From Yponomeuta sedellus (taxonomy: Eukaryota; Arthropoda; Insecta; Lepidoptera; Yponomeutidae): a DNA stretch of 64,000 bases. Position numbers and translations under genes: made by a program. This document shows positions 11,211-22,700 of the stretch, piece by piece. The stretch spans positions 6,336,785 to 6,400,784 of the forward strand of contig OW203730.1 in assembly GCA_934045075.1 (NCBI GenBank). The letters are read 5' to 3'. The stretch's first letter is position 1. Every line of letters starts with the position of its first letter. Below the pieces are notes generated by a model. It ran no database searches. It was not told the origin of the DNA and was given only the letters and a program-made list of their open reading frames with translations.

Positions 11211-11715
11211 GCAATATATTGAATTGTTAAATAATACGTATCTAGTATTATTTAACAGCTTGCCGATAATCTCCTGTATGAATGTAGTTATACAGAATTA
11301 CATAACTGTCACGGAAATTCAGATAATAAATTTTGACTCATTCCACAAAATTATATTGGAAAACATACTCGTAGTATATTTGATACAAAAACATAACCCG
11401 ATAAATTTATAACACAGATGACATTAGTACACTCAAAATTATATGTATAAAGTAAAATGTTTATGTTCATTCTACACAATACAAGTTTGAGGTAGGTCCT
11501 TAATACTCCAACGAGACCTGAAAAAAACCCCACTCACCTCAAATCAAATCTGTCAACACGTGAGACGGTAGGTCCACAATCACAACACTGCCAGTCAAAA
11601 TAATCCCGCGACAGTACTGTCCACTTTCGTACACAAAAAAAGAAAACCTTCAAATGTCACAACTTCAAAAATGGAACGTTATTTTTTAATCGCAAAGAGA
11701 TTTTATTTTTCGCAA
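11211..11715. other. Unassigned AT-rich stretch
   Basis: A 68-codon plus-strand frame (11206-11412) has no motif. Confidence 0.35.
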
Positions 11716-11719
11716 ACGC

Positions 11720-11845
11720 ACAGGCGGGGCTAAGGTCCGCGTAGCCTGGCTACGGCGTAGACGTCCGCTCCGTAGCGGCTCTCCCGTACGACAGCCTCAC
11801 GTTGCTACGAGCTACGCGAGATTCGTAGCCAATCGAAGTACAGAG
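11720..11845. repeat. GC-rich block with repeated CTACG/GTAGC motifs
   Basis: CGTAGCCTGGCTACGGCGTA and later GCTACGAGCTACGCG repeat a short motif in both orientations. Confidence 0.45.
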
Positions 11846-11935
11846 GGAGCGTGGGGGGCGATGCTCTACTTTGGCAAAGAACTTTTCCTGTAATCTAGGA
11901 CTGAAGCTGACTCGCCTTTGCCAGTATTTCTTTAT

Positions 11936-11986
11936 ACGACACTGCATATACGAGGAATTTCATGGATTTCTCGTATATGCAGTCGT
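11936..11986. repeat. Hairpin with CTGCATATACGAG arms
   Basis: ACGACACTGCATATACGAG and its inverse (11970-11986) pair with a two-base bulge. Confidence 0.55.
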
Positions 11987-12139
11987 TGGCGTTTACATAC
12001 ACTTTTTTTAATATGTTTTTCAAGTGATCCAATAAATTGAAAACTATTCATTTTTAATGCCACCATCAAATAATTTAGACAGGTATAGTGCAATGCAAAG
12101 ATATAAAAATACATCGAGATTAAAGCCATTTGTAAAAAT

Positions 12140-12232
12140 TAAGTGCAGGGTCCTCGAATGGGAATTGAACCCACGAACTCAGTTTGATAGTTCCGTGTTA
12201 ACCCCTTGGATCAACAAGATGGTTGATAAGTT
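12140..12232 (-). repeat. tRNA-headed SINE fragment
   Basis: The minus-strand B box GGTTCAATTCCC and a head ending CCATCTTGTTGATCC. Confidence 0.5.
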
Positions 12233-12919
12233 AGTTTTAAATTAAGTAAGTAAATTAATTACCTAAATAGGTTATAGAGTTAGCTGTTAGAATCAGTTGT
12301 CCAACAAAAAAATTTAATTATTTAACATTTTGTAATACTTTCATTGTATTTTCCTCTCAAAAAGAGCAGCATCCTTAGCGTTTCAACTGTAGATAGAAAA
12401 GGAGATAACCAACGAACTTGGGCAATTCTGCCCGGGTGCGAGAGCGAAACAACTGCCTGCTCTTCGACCCCTAGTGCGAGCGAGAACGCTCTACGAACTC
12501 AAGTACGCAAGTGAATAGCTAACATTGTTTCTATGAATTTATCATAAAAACGAATTGTTTTTATTTTTGCTAATTGTTAGAGGGATGATGAGTTATTACA
12601 ATAATGCTTTTGGCAAATTGTGAGTTGGGTCCGTAGATGAATTCTAAATTTAACTAAAGTGACGTGGAATTAGGGCACGCTTTTCATCTTTTACATTCTT
12701 GTTTACATTCTACTTTTTTCAAAAATATTATATTACTTAATAATTAAATTTTCTTAGAAAAAAACAAAAGAAATCTATTGAGCACAAAGTATTATGCCGA
12801 AAAAAAATATCTGTTAAACATTTCAGCTCATTATCCCGTAAGATAATTGGGTAAGAACAGGGTTTAGGGTTTTGGTGTAACTGGGAGAGTCTAATTAAAA
12901 CGTATTTCCCTTAGCTTTC
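12233..12919. other. Unassigned stretch
   Basis: No repeat recognised; GC rises briefly at 12420-12510. Confidence 0.35.
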
Positions 12920-12922
12920 AAT

Positions 12923-13144
12923 GAAACAGAAGAGGCACAGACTGGATAGATGTAACAATGGTTACATCTTTCCATTTTAAGGTTCCGTAAACAACAATAA
13001 AACCTTTTACTTTCGCCATGGCCATCAGTCTATGTCTTTGTCAGACTGTCTGACTGTCTGTCATAGCACAGATGACAAGTACTAGAAAGAAAGACATTTA
13101 TTGTATCAACCACACACATTGCAGAAACAAAATAAACAGACAAT
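12923..13144. repeat. 222-bp direct repeat, copy 1
   Basis: Begins GAAACAGAAGAGGCACAGAC and ends in AAAATAAACAGACAATTG; about 90% like copy 2 by eye. Confidence 0.85.
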
Positions 13145-13337
13145 TGCTTTGATGATTGATTTGATAATCGAGAGGTCCCGGGTTCGAATCCCGGCTGGAT
13201 ACAAAAAAAAAAGTCCAGGTCTTGGATGTTTACATGTTTGTAATGTCGTTGTTTCTAGTTCCCACGACATAGGGTATCCTAGTGTGGGGCCAGAAGCAAT
13301 GTATGTGCCAATATGTAAAATGTTATGTTATAATGAA
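13145..13337 (+). repeat. G-type tRNA-derived SINE between the direct repeats
   Basis: B box GGTTCGAATCC, a poly(A) run, then TCTTGGATGTTTACATG and AGGGTATCCTAGTGTGGGGC. Confidence 0.75.
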
Positions 13338-13558
13338 ACAGAAGAGGCACAGACTGGATAGATGTATTAATGGCTACATCTTTCCATTTTAAAGTTCCGT
13401 AAACAACAAGAAAACCTTTAACTTTCGCCATGACCATCCGTCTATCTCTTTGTATGTCAGTCTGTCTGTCTGTCATAGCACAGATGGCAAGTACTAGAAA
13501 GAAAGACATATACTATATCAACCACATACATTGCAGAAACAAAATAAATAGATAATTG
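13338..13558. repeat. 222-bp direct repeat, copy 2
   Basis: Same start and end as copy 1, with a CTGT expansion near 13460. Confidence 0.85.
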
Positions 13559-13559
13559 C

Positions 13560-13690
13560 AGAAAGGGGCTTAATAACCACGCGTGCCCACCGTAGATTGG
13601 CAATTTCAAGCGCTGAAGTGTTTAAACACTCTCTCTCTCTCTCTGAGAGAAGACATGTGCCCTACAGTGGAACGTTTATAGGCCGACTAA
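13560..13690 (-). repeat. L-type fragment with CT-rich tract
   Basis: CGCGTGCCCACCGTAGATTG and CTCTCTCTCTCTCTGAGAGA. Confidence 0.6.
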
Positions 13691-13814
13691 ATACACAAAA
13701 AAGTGACATAATGATGTGAACATCAAAAGTAAGAAAACAAACTACGTGATTGGACGAAACAAAATAAAACATAGATTTATCTAGAAAGCTGAAATTTGCT
13801 TGGATTATTACGAG

Positions 13815-13942
13815 TACAGCCTACACCATCTATAAAACCATGACCCAATCACCACAGCATCCGAGTGGTTCCTTCACCCATCTAGTGTGAATGAAGATGC
13901 CACTGGACGCTGTATAAATCATCTCATTACGTAGATGCAAAA
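13815..13942 (+). repeat. F-type SINE 3' fragment
   Basis: CACCATCTATAAAACCATGA through GCTGTATAAATCATCTCATT. Confidence 0.7.
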
Positions 13943-14156
13943 GGCCAATATTTATTACGACTATATTAATTTTACCTGCGTTTTATCGTCATAATTAGAC
14001 AGAAAAAAAAAATTAAACTAAAATGTTGTTTTAAGTATAAATCCTCACTAATTTAGATGTGAGGAAGGTCAGGTGCCTTCCTATTTCCCAATTCCTTACA
14101 CCTACATTATTGACGCAATTTATTTTCTCGTGTGGGATATTTTTAAATACATAAAG

Positions 14157-14375
14157 ACATATCCTCACGCCTGCATCCCAGAGTGGTAGGAAGAGTACAT
14201 AGACTGCCACTTGCCACGATCCTGACAGATCAACATCGCTTCATCAACGTTCATAATCGTTGTATGCACGCACGCCGGTTCCGGGTACTTTTTGTCTTCC
14301 CCTTTGCTTATACATCCCCTATTTGCTCGAAGTATGTCCGCCTGGGACGTCCCTTACCAGAATTTTTTAATTGGT
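14157..14375 (-). repeat. LINE I 3' end fragment
   Basis: TCCTCACGCCTGCATCCCAG and CTTTTTGTCTTCCCCTTTGC; matches 34.3 kb closely. Confidence 0.65.
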
Positions 14376-15225
14376 AGTTTAAAATTTTGTCTGTTGAAAA
14401 ATAATGTTTTTAGTTAGGGATCCGTTTGCGTCACTTTAACCTTTAAAGCTAATTTTATTGTTAAAATAGGACTTCCTTCATTGTCTTCCCTCTTCCAGCT
14501 AAACGATTGTTATATAAACGTAAAAAATCAGGATAGTACTATAATCCTCTTGAAGCTAAACTATCACGACTTAGCCGTTAGGCCTTAGGTTTTACAGTGA
14601 ACTAAGCGATCAAGTTTTGATACGAAAACTTCGTAAATGTCATTAAAAGTTATTTTTACGAAGTTGTAAGTTGTACCATAAGCCCACTTTCTACTTTCTA
14701 CGTAGCCTGTCACGACTTTGACCGGTTTTTGTATTGTCTCATCCAACAGGATTAATGATAAAATATTTTGTTATTTTAAGCAACTTCGAAGGGTGGATTG
14801 TATAATATAAATTCAAACAAAAATTTCACACATTAGGTAATTTATGAATAATGTAGCGATACTTTACTGGAGTAAAACAATTATAGGTAGATTAAATTTA
14901 GGTAGCATACTCTTCTAGCATACTCTAACCATGCTATAATGCTAATTACCCGACTGCGGCGTAGCCTAAGAGGAGGTTGTATTTTTGAATCGTATGTTTG
15001 TAAGTATGAATGTCCGATTCTATGTTCACACATGACTCCTTATAGTCAGATTTTAACAAATAATGTCTCAATCGATTCGTGGTGAATACGACGCAAGTGT
15101 TGTAGGCTCTATTATGAAATCAGTATAAATGTAACTAAGGAACCATGACCAACTAAGGACTCTTACGACCCATGACCGTGAACCTAAGGGAAAGAGTCAG
15201 GATTAAATATCATTTAACTTATAGA
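14376..15225. other. Unassigned stretch
   Basis: Around 14990-15060 a plus-strand GTTTGTAAGTATGAATG motif resembles the start of a common non-autonomous repeat, but the rest does not match. Confidence 0.35.
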
Positions 15226-15462
15226 GGGCGGGAACGGTGAAGGAAAACATCGTGAGGAAACCAGCGGCTTGGTTGGCTCCGCACGTACTGACTAGTCTTT
15301 CCTGTGGGCTAGGCCGACTAAGCTGTCAGGATGGTATAGGTGCTGGGCAAGCCTACAGCATCTATAAAACCATGTCCCAGACACTACAGCGTCGGAGTGG
15401 TCCCTTCACCCATCTAGTGTGAGTGAAGATACCACTGGACGCTGTATAAATCATCTCATTGA
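15226..15462 (+). repeat. F-type SINE, head-less
   Basis: GGTGAAGGAAAACATCGTGA to CGCTGTATAAATCATCTCAT. Confidence 0.75.
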
Positions 15463-15686
15463 GTAGAGTGACTGTGCTCTTCCACTATTAAGGGAAATTT
15501 ACCGCCAGGCAGATCGTATGCCTAGGGACGGCCGGTCCAACTATTGTTAGTCGGACGTTATATTTATGGTATGTCATTGAAACACTTTGATTGCGCAATG
15601 CAGGAATGTTGGAGTTTGTAGTGCGCGCGCAGAGTAGTCATGTGCTCGCCACAAACTTTTACGTACAATTTTTTTTATGTAGCCTA

Positions 15687-15770
15687 AATACATCTCACTG
15701 CAGGGCACATGCTATCTCTTAGACAAACTGGCTTAAATACCACCGTGCCCACCGTGGATTAGCTATTTCA
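15687..15770 (+). repeat. L-type fragment
   Basis: CATCTCACTGCAGGGCACAT and CGTGCCCACCGTGGATT. Confidence 0.5.
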
Positions 15771-15772
15771 AG

Positions 15773-15930
15773 CGATAAGATAAGAATATTGTTTATTTTA
15801 CACCAGGAAAACAAACTTAAAATATTTATAAAGACACAGTACAATTGGTGGCCTTATTGATTACAGCAACTTCTTATAGACAGCCGATGATGGAGTGTTA
15901 CTGAAGCTGAGGTATGTGGATTCGAGGTTT
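15773..15930 (-). repeat. J-type element fragment
   Basis: GATAAGATAAGAATATTG, then ACAATTGGTGGCCTTATTG. Confidence 0.55.
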
Positions 15931-16789
15931 ACCCTCTCAGTTAGCAATGGGCATTGATCGGGGAGGCATCGACTGTCGTAAGGTGAAAACCATTTCGAGG
16001 AATAGGGATATAGATTACTATTAGAGGTTTAAATAGGTAAAATAAAAACGGATTATTAATATTTGTCGCAAAATAATGTTCACTTTTTTTTTCTTTCAAT
16101 GACGTCACCATTGGCTCTAAAGCGGTAGTTCCATTGCCTACAACATTTGTCAAACATCAACTTTTTTTTAATCATGAATAAATTCAATGAACGTAGTTCA
16201 TAATGCCAGTGGTGACGTCATACTTACAAAGCTTTTAATAATTAATAAAAAAAAAATCATCAAAAATTAAGAAAATATTCAAATTAGTTTCTTGTATTCG
16301 TCTATATTTTAGATTTACAGAATAAAAAATAGGATATGACAGTGCCCATTCGGGGTGATATTTAAATTATCCTTTATAAATACGTGTTGTGTCTTAGTAC
16401 GATCTCAATTAAGTCTTTTGATAAAAATATAATAATTTCACCTAAATTTCATTCACACATCACAATCTAAAGTTGAAGAAACAACACGAGCCCCACATTG
16501 AAATTCTATTCATACACAAATAACACGCGACGCGACCCCTTTACAACACGGACAATGGAGACGAAATGGAAAGCGGATGTATAATCAAATTTAAATATTA
16601 CAACAATACCCAGGACCGCATCGCACACCAATTTCACCCCTATCTCTAAGGTGCTACGTTCGTTTGCAAGGGCATATTTCAGACAGACCGGCTAAACAAA
16701 AGACTGTCGACGAATCCGATGAGCACGAATACTACTGGACGGATTCTTAACTATAGTGCTAATAAAATGTCTTTATGTAAGTGGTCAAT
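15931..16789. other. Unassigned stretch
   Basis: Two TGACGTCA-like palindromic hexamers (16101, 16215 region) lie about 110 bp apart; no gene model seen. Confidence 0.35.
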
Positions 16790-17345
16790 GCGTTCGTGGC
16801 CTAGTGGAACCGAGTGATTGTAATCAATCACTTACACTCCCCGGGGTCAGGTACAGAGCCAAGAATCTGCTAATACACTGTGGTACAATGAGAACTGCAT
16901 GAACATGGTGATTTAATTTCGGTGATGTTTCAAGTCTACGCGCACACATCCATCGAACCTTCTAGGCGTCAATGGATTGAAAAAACACCCCACGAGACCC
17001 AACTATGTCTATAGTTTATAGTACCTGTCTTGGTACTATAATGCACTAACAGAATCGAGGCCCTGGATGGGTGATCATTCCTTAACTACCGCTAGTGGCA
17101 TTTTTCCGAGCGCTCCTGTGCTTCGCAAGGCGCGTTAAGTAGTTGGTTCCGACTGTCATTGTAATGCCAGTCGTTAAGCCATGTCAGATGCCTTATGGGC
17201 GGCTAGATAACTTCTGACAGTAAGGCCCGCCACTGTCTTACAATCCTCGACCCGGACTTGGCCCCCGTGGTGGAGTACGGCTTAAACTTCCTGCGATACC
17301 GGAAAAGATCGGTGCCCCAGCAGTTCGGACATACAAAGGGTTGAC
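16790..17345 (+). repeat. Family B SINE with family C insert
   Basis: The B head stops at GGGGTCAGGTAC (16843-16854). Family C follows (16855-17064), then B resumes at GGATGGGTGATC. The B tail ends CCCCAGCAGTTCGGACATAC. Confidence 0.7.
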
Positions 17346-17929
17346 ATCTATTTGTAAATACAAATAGGTTTCAAATTTGAAAATGTGGCGTTCCGATATT
17401 TTACAAATAACTTGACGGATTTTTGAGTTAAAACATTCGTTAGCACTATAAATTTTTGAATTTAGTTGACGCGGTTATATATAACCAATGACTTGACAGA
17501 TGTTACAATAATTGCACAATAATATATTAGAACAAGCTGATCCCGAAAACGTTGTTGATGAAAACGTTAATTTATTTCTCGATCTATTCTCAAATAGTGT
17601 GCTACAAAAATCATACACAATAAATCTCTCAAAAACCTATAAAACCGTTTCGGAGGAGTTCGGTAACAAACAGTGTGACATGAGATTTTTATAATTATAT
17701 TAGATAATTCAGGTTATCCGGTCATCTCCGTTTTGGAACAGCATGTTCGTGTGACTTAGTCATCAATAATGTTTGCTCACTTGTGTGTGCTCCGCTCATT
17801 CATTGTGGGCCGAGCAATTTCATTTCACCTCTGCGGTCGCAGCTCCTTCATCAGTGACTTTGAATTTGAAGCGTAGCATGGTGTTCCGGATTCCGTCAGA
17901 TCTTGCTGCGGGGGTGGCAAGGAATCTCA
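17346..17929. other. Unassigned stretch with a 60-codon frame
   Basis: The frame 17512-17694 (AcDPENVVDENVNLFLDLFS-like) vaguely recalls the linker region of LINE ORFs; this is weak. A real coding exon cannot be excluded. Confidence 0.3.
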
Positions 17930-17995
17930 GTGACAGGCAGGAGTGGAGAGCAAGGGAAGGCCTTTGCCCAGCAGTGGGCGACTAAGCTACGGCGG
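17930..17995 (+). repeat. LINE 3' tail fragment
   Basis: GGCCTTTGCCCAGCAGTGGG followed by GACTAAGCTACGGCGG. Confidence 0.5.
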
Positions 17996-18031
17996 ACTCG
18001 TATAATGTTTCCTTATATATTAATATATATA

Positions 18032-19326
18032 CATAGGCTGCTACTAATGTATGCGGAATCTGGGATTCCAATAATTTTAAACGCAATGTCTGACCTCCAT
18101 GGTCAAATTCGTTCCTTTTTTAAATACTGGCCGCTAATATTTTTCTCTTATATACGTTAGTGTTTTGTTTTTGTTGGATTTAAAATGTCATTTCGCTGAA
18201 AAAATGGAAATCACTCGTGAAAATATTCGTGCTATGATTTATTACGATTTTCGACGTGGTTTAACGCAACAACAGAGCGTAGATCAATTAACTTCGACTT
18301 TTGGTGGTGAAACTCCATCAAAAACGACTGTGTATCACTGGTTTAGTGAGTTTAATTGCGGTCGCAGTAAGCTCACGGACGAAGTTAAAGAAGGTCGCCC
18401 GAAATCGGTGGTTGTGCCACAAAATATTGAAGCTGTGCAAAAACTAATAATGCAAAACCGCCATGTTACGTATCGCGAGATAGAGGCTATTCTGGGCATA
18501 TGTATGACGAGCATTCATAGGATATTACATGAACATTTGTCTGTAAAAAACAAATTGTTCGCGTTGGATCCCGCACAACTTAACTCAGGATCAAAAAGAT
18601 GCTCGCGTCGAATGGTGCAAGAAAATCTTAAAAAAATTCAACGGAGGCGGCTCAAAATCTGTTTATAATATCTACACAGGTGACGAATCCTGGATCTACG
18701 CGTACGATCCCGAAACTAAACAACAATCAACAGTTTGGGTGTTTCAAAATGAGCCGAACCCTACGAAAGTGGCTCGTGCAAAAAGCACTGTAAAGCAAAT
18801 GGTGGCCTGCTTTTTTGGTATTAATGGCCATGTGGCTACAATACTACTGGAGAATCGCAGAACGGTTAATTCGGAGTGGTACACGACCATTTGTTTGCCG
18901 GAAGTATTTGAAGAAATACGTCAAAACAACCAGCGACGCAGAATCATACTTCACCATGACAATGCCAGCTGTCATACATCTCAGGAAACCACTACATTTT
19001 TGGATGGTCAAAAAATAGAATTGATGGGTCATCCACCGTACAGCCCTGATTTGGCTCCCAATGATTTCTATTTATTCCCAAATGTAAAGAATAAATTACG
19101 TGGTCAACGATTTTCGACCCGTGAAGATGCCGTAGATGCGTTCAAACAGCACGTTTTGGAGATACCTCAATCAGAGTGGAAAAAGTGTTTTACAAATTGG
19201 TTTCATCGAATGCAAAAGTGCATCGATCATAGTGGAGAATACTTTGAAAAACAATAAAAGCATATTTAGCCATATAGGTACATTTGTTTATTTTTTCTAT
19301 TCCGCATACATAAGTAGCAGCCCTCG
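18032..19326 (+). mobile_element. Mariner element, near full length
   Basis: Terminal inverted repeats of 28 bp (18032-18059 and 19299-19326) share GGCTGCTACT and ATGTATGCGGAAT. They are flanked by TA at 18030-18031 and 19327-19328. Length is 1295 bp, normal for mariner. The two ends differ at only a few positions, suggesting a fairly recent insertion. Confidence 0.95.
18204..19257 (+). pseudogene. Mariner transposase with one frameshift
   Basis: The transposase starts at the ATG at 18204 and ends with TAA at 19257, with a total size matching about 350 codons. The N-terminal part has the helix-turn-helix DNA-binding region (RRGLTQQQS, VTYREIEAILGI). The catalytic triad is present as TGDES, HHDNASCH and PYSPDLAPNDF with 34 residues between the last two Asp, that is D,D34D. 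A one-base insertion in the A-rich run near 18545-18553 shifts the frame after residue ~114, so the single open frame is broken into 18204-18668 and a continuation that is open from about 18566 to the end. The DNA-binding and catalytic halves are otherwise free of stops. Mariner moves by cut and paste into TA sites. Confidence 0.92.
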
Positions 19327-19339
19327 TATTTATATATAT

Positions 19340-19432
19340 TAGTCCAGCCATCTCAAATCGGTTCAGCCGCTCCCGAGATTTGCGCTTACCAACACATTCA
19401 GCGATTCATCTTTATGTTATAGACAAAAAAGA
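19340..19432 (-). repeat. Common non-autonomous repeat fragment, possibly Helitron-derived
   Basis: ATCGGTTCAGCCGCTCCCGA and TGCGCTTACCAACACATTCA are the reverse complement of 60700-60770. Confidence 0.5.
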
Positions 19433-20205
19433 AAGCTAAGTACTTAGGTACAGTATTTCAGAAAGGTCAGAATTTCAGTTGTACGGCAATTATACACGAG
19501 TTTGACTCGCACTCTTTTATCAAATAGACTATAGTCGTCCCACCGCGGGGCCCAGGCCGTGTCTCAAAGATAAAAACACTCGCGCAAACAATCACTACCG
19601 TATTAACAATTCACTGCAATGGTGTTGTTACTCTTAATAAAGGGGTGAGAACGGGTGTAGCCTAAATGATATTCCGGGAGATAAATCAATAACATTCCCC
19701 ATGGAGCGTGCAGACAAAAACAATAGCTCACCCCGCGGCATCCCTCCAGGAAGATAGGTCGATTAAAATTCAGGTCTGGTTCCGCACTGCCCATAGCATA
19801 TAAATTGTGGAGCTTGCATAGGATTTGAGAAATGTTTTAGATTGCTGCACTAGGCCAACATTTATACCGTACGAGCTTAAGTTGAAAATTCTGTTGATCA
19901 AGTTTAAAAAAAATAAATTTGGAGTTTCTGTGTTAGGTTCTTCCCCGCGTACGATTTTCTAATTTATGAACGAAAACGAACCTTTGTTCCTTGGGATGTT
20001 TTAGGGTTTCCACCTTTATATTCCTGTGCGTAAGTGAATTTTTTGAAACTTGAGGAATCTTAAACCCTTGATTTGTAACACATGTCGCATAAATTACTCA
20101 GTCGCTATTTATTAAATCTATTAATTGTGAAACTAACAGTTTTGACATTCATTGAATGAACATTTTATTTCTATAGTGAATAAAAACAATTTTGAGTGTG
20201 AGTTT
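19433..20205. other. Unassigned stretch
   Basis: A short L-like piece (CCCACCGCGGGGCCCAGGCC) at 19539-19560; otherwise nothing. Confidence 0.35.
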
Positions 20206-20207
20206 TG

Positions 20208-20402
20208 AAAACCTATTCAGAGGCAAAAAATTTCACCCATGCCGGGGTTCTAACCCGCGACCTCTGGCTTTCCGTGCCAGCGCTCTTTCCTACTGAGCTA
20301 ATGGGCGACTCACCGGCATCAGTGAAATTTCAAACCTCTTTACAATATTCTCTGTATTACGTACAGCACCGGGTAGTGCATTAAAAAAGAAATATAATCA
20401 TG
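20208..20402 (-). repeat. Family A element
   Basis: B box on the minus strand is GGTTAGAACC (degraded); TTACGTACAGCACCGGGTAG marks a deletion of the distal body. Confidence 0.75.
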
Positions 20403-20571
20403 TGAGTTTTGAGTTTACACTTTGAAATATTATGATGAACCCTTCGTGTTACGGGCGTGAATTTATGTAATGTAAACATTGAAATGTATTTTTAATTGTA
20501 ACTCTTGCTTTATTTCGTTGCTCTTTCAAGTTCCCTCAAAAGTCACCCTCCGAAATTAATTTTCTCTAGTA

Positions 20572-20748
20572 TAAAAACCTATTTAGAGGCTAAAATTCCA
20601 CCCATGCCGGGATTCGAACCTGCGACCTCTGGCTATCCGTGCCAGCGCTCTTTCCAACCGAGCTAATGGGCGACTCACCGGCATCAGTGAAATTTTGAAT
20701 GTCTTTACAATATTCTCTGTATTACGTACAGAGAATATTCTCTGTATT
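20572..20748 (-). repeat. Family A element
   Basis: A and B boxes recognisable; ends in an inverted duplicate of CTCTGTATTACGTACAGAG. Confidence 0.75.
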
Positions 20749-21235
20749 TCTCTAGTATTTTAATTTCGATTCCTTTTTTTCCCCATTTTTATTATTATGA
20801 ATAAAAAATGTTTAAATACGTATAGGAAATAATAAATATGCTTTTTAAGGCCTACGTCCAGCAGTGGACGAGTAGAGGCTGATCGATTGTTTCCTAAAAT
20901 ATTTCGTTAAAGTAGTCCCCGTCTCTTCACGACTTTCTTATAAATAACTAAAACCGACTTAATAGAATATTACAGCTGTAATCATTTATAGTCGGTGCCG
21001 AGCTGCATGACTATCATTATATTTTGAGCACAAATTTGACCGTTGCCTTGTCCCCAGCTGATATGTTTTTTTCAATCTTTTGGACATTTTGCAGGCAACC
21101 AAATATTTAATAAAATTATTTAACAGTGTAAACTTCGTAAGCAACCGACTGTGCCTACGAGTACTTACTAGGTCCTCGCGTTGGGTCTTGTTGGCCATAT
21201 CATGCGATTCTTGGAATAATTGTCACGTAGACAGT
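20749..21235. other. Unassigned stretch
   Basis: Contains a LINE-tail motif CGTCCAGCAGTGGACG at 20851-20875 and a 70-codon minus frame with no motif. Confidence 0.35.
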
Positions 21236-22225
21236 TAGTTAGTTAGACCTGAGATTTCCGCACTTAGCCTCATAGTTGGGCCATTGTACGTAGCAAGCGC
21301 TGAGGTACGTTAACACCTCAGACACTAGAGTTTCTTTACGATGTTTTCCTTCACAGTCGGCGAGTGGTATTGCTACTATAATTTCATAAATGTACATAAC
21401 TTAGAAGACAAAGTCATTGTTACATGCCGGGGTTTGAACGGGTCCCCTACGTAGTTTCGATAGCCGTTGTTGCGAAAAACGTTAAATCGATTTTTTCCCC
21501 GCTGCCTCATAAGTTCGAAAGCTTATGGACTCGAATTCTGTAGTGGCGAAAGACGCGGTTTCGAAAAACATTTTCACTGCCTCATACGCTCGAATGCTTG
21601 TTTGTTTTTTATCTTTGTTTTTTACACTTTATTGCGCAATAAAACTTAAATAACGTACAATGTGATAACAATTACGTACACCTTCGCTCCATCAACGTGC
21701 AATAGTCATATAGTTCTGTTATTGTTGGCAATTAATAGCCTTATAAACCTTTTTTGTGCACAGATACTCGCATAAGTACTCGTTTGTACTAATACCTACT
21801 TATAATACTTGTGCAATTGATTAATTTCGAAACTTGATACCACTTCAATAGTAATTGTTATAGATCAGTACTAGATTTTTTGTTACACGTAGAAAATTTG
21901 TTAAATAATAATAAATGTAGATTTAAACTAAATTTGTTTTGTTTTATTCACTACTTGATTTTTTTATACGCATCAAGACTGAATGAATCGAAATGACAAG
22001 CATTCGAGCGTATGAGGCAGTGAAAATGTTTTACGAAACAGCGTCTTTCGCCACTACAGCATTCGAGGCCATAAGCTTTCAAACTTATGAGGCAGCGGGA
22101 AAAAAAATCGATACAACGTTTTTCGCAACAACGGCTATCGAAACTACGTAGGGGACCCGGTTTGAACCCATGACCTCCCGATTGAGAGGCCGGCGTTCTA
22201 TACCGCTCCGCTACCACCGCCGACG
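21236..22225. repeat. L-type SINE interrupted by the Mutator-like element
   Basis: The body (21236-21439) has the L motifs GTTTTCCTTCAC and AGTGGTATTGCTACTATAATTTC. The tRNA-like head (22159-22225) reads, on the minus strand, GGTGGTAGCGGAGCGG with B box GGTTCAAACC. The two parts join perfectly if the insertion and one duplication are removed. Confidence 0.75.
21440..22158. mobile_element. Mutator-like non-autonomous element with long TIRs
   Basis: Inverted arms of about 162 bp (21440-21601 and about 21997-22158), roughly 94% identical by eye, begin GGGTCCCCTACGTAG at both ends. The element is flanked by a perfect 9-bp duplication GGTTTGAAC (21431-21439 and 22159-22167) and splits the tRNA-like head of an L-type SINE. 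Nine-base duplications with long inverted repeats are typical of Mutator-like elements. The 400-bp core has no transposase; it contains AT-rich DNA and a fragment reading CACCTTCGCTCCATCAACG. Confidence 0.8.
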
Positions 22226-22600
22226 TCACGTAGACGTTAAAGTGTTTAGAATTTAAAAAAAATATTATCAAATAGCTGGTGCCTGCGCTACTAGGTGGTG
22301 TTAAGGCCGCATATGTTAAGGTCGCAGGCCTTCTTGATTATAATAAAATGCAAGAATTTTCTACTTTGACTTTAATAAGCAAATAAAATATAATATATCG
22401 AATTCCATTGCGAGTCTTTACAAACACCAGTTCTTTTCTCAAAAGTCTGTCTTGTTGACACTTTATTTTTAATTTAGCACTTCCAGCAACATAAGTAGTT
22501 CCCGTTTATGCAGGCGTTAAGAGGTGGACTGGTCAGGATTTCTGCAAAACAGGATCTCCAGTACCCTAAGTTTTAATTCAAATCTTTTTCTTTCAGTACG
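22226..22600. other. Unassigned stretch
   Basis: A small ATATGTTAAGG duplication near 22300; nothing else. Confidence 0.3.
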
Positions 22601-22700
22601 CCAAGTTTCAAGTAAATCCATTCAGCCGTTATTGCGTGATTGAGTAACAAACATCCAGACATCTTCACAAACTTTCAGAAGACTCCAGGGAAAAAGACGA
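22601..22700 (-). repeat. Common non-autonomous repeat fragment
   Basis: CCATTCAGCCGTTATTGCGT and GATTGAGTAACAAACATCCA, inverse of the 61.5 kb type. Confidence 0.5.

Noticed and set aside
11351..11533. Short hydrophobic minus frame
   Set aside because: AT-rich composition gives hydrophobic codons; no signal, splice or family evidence.
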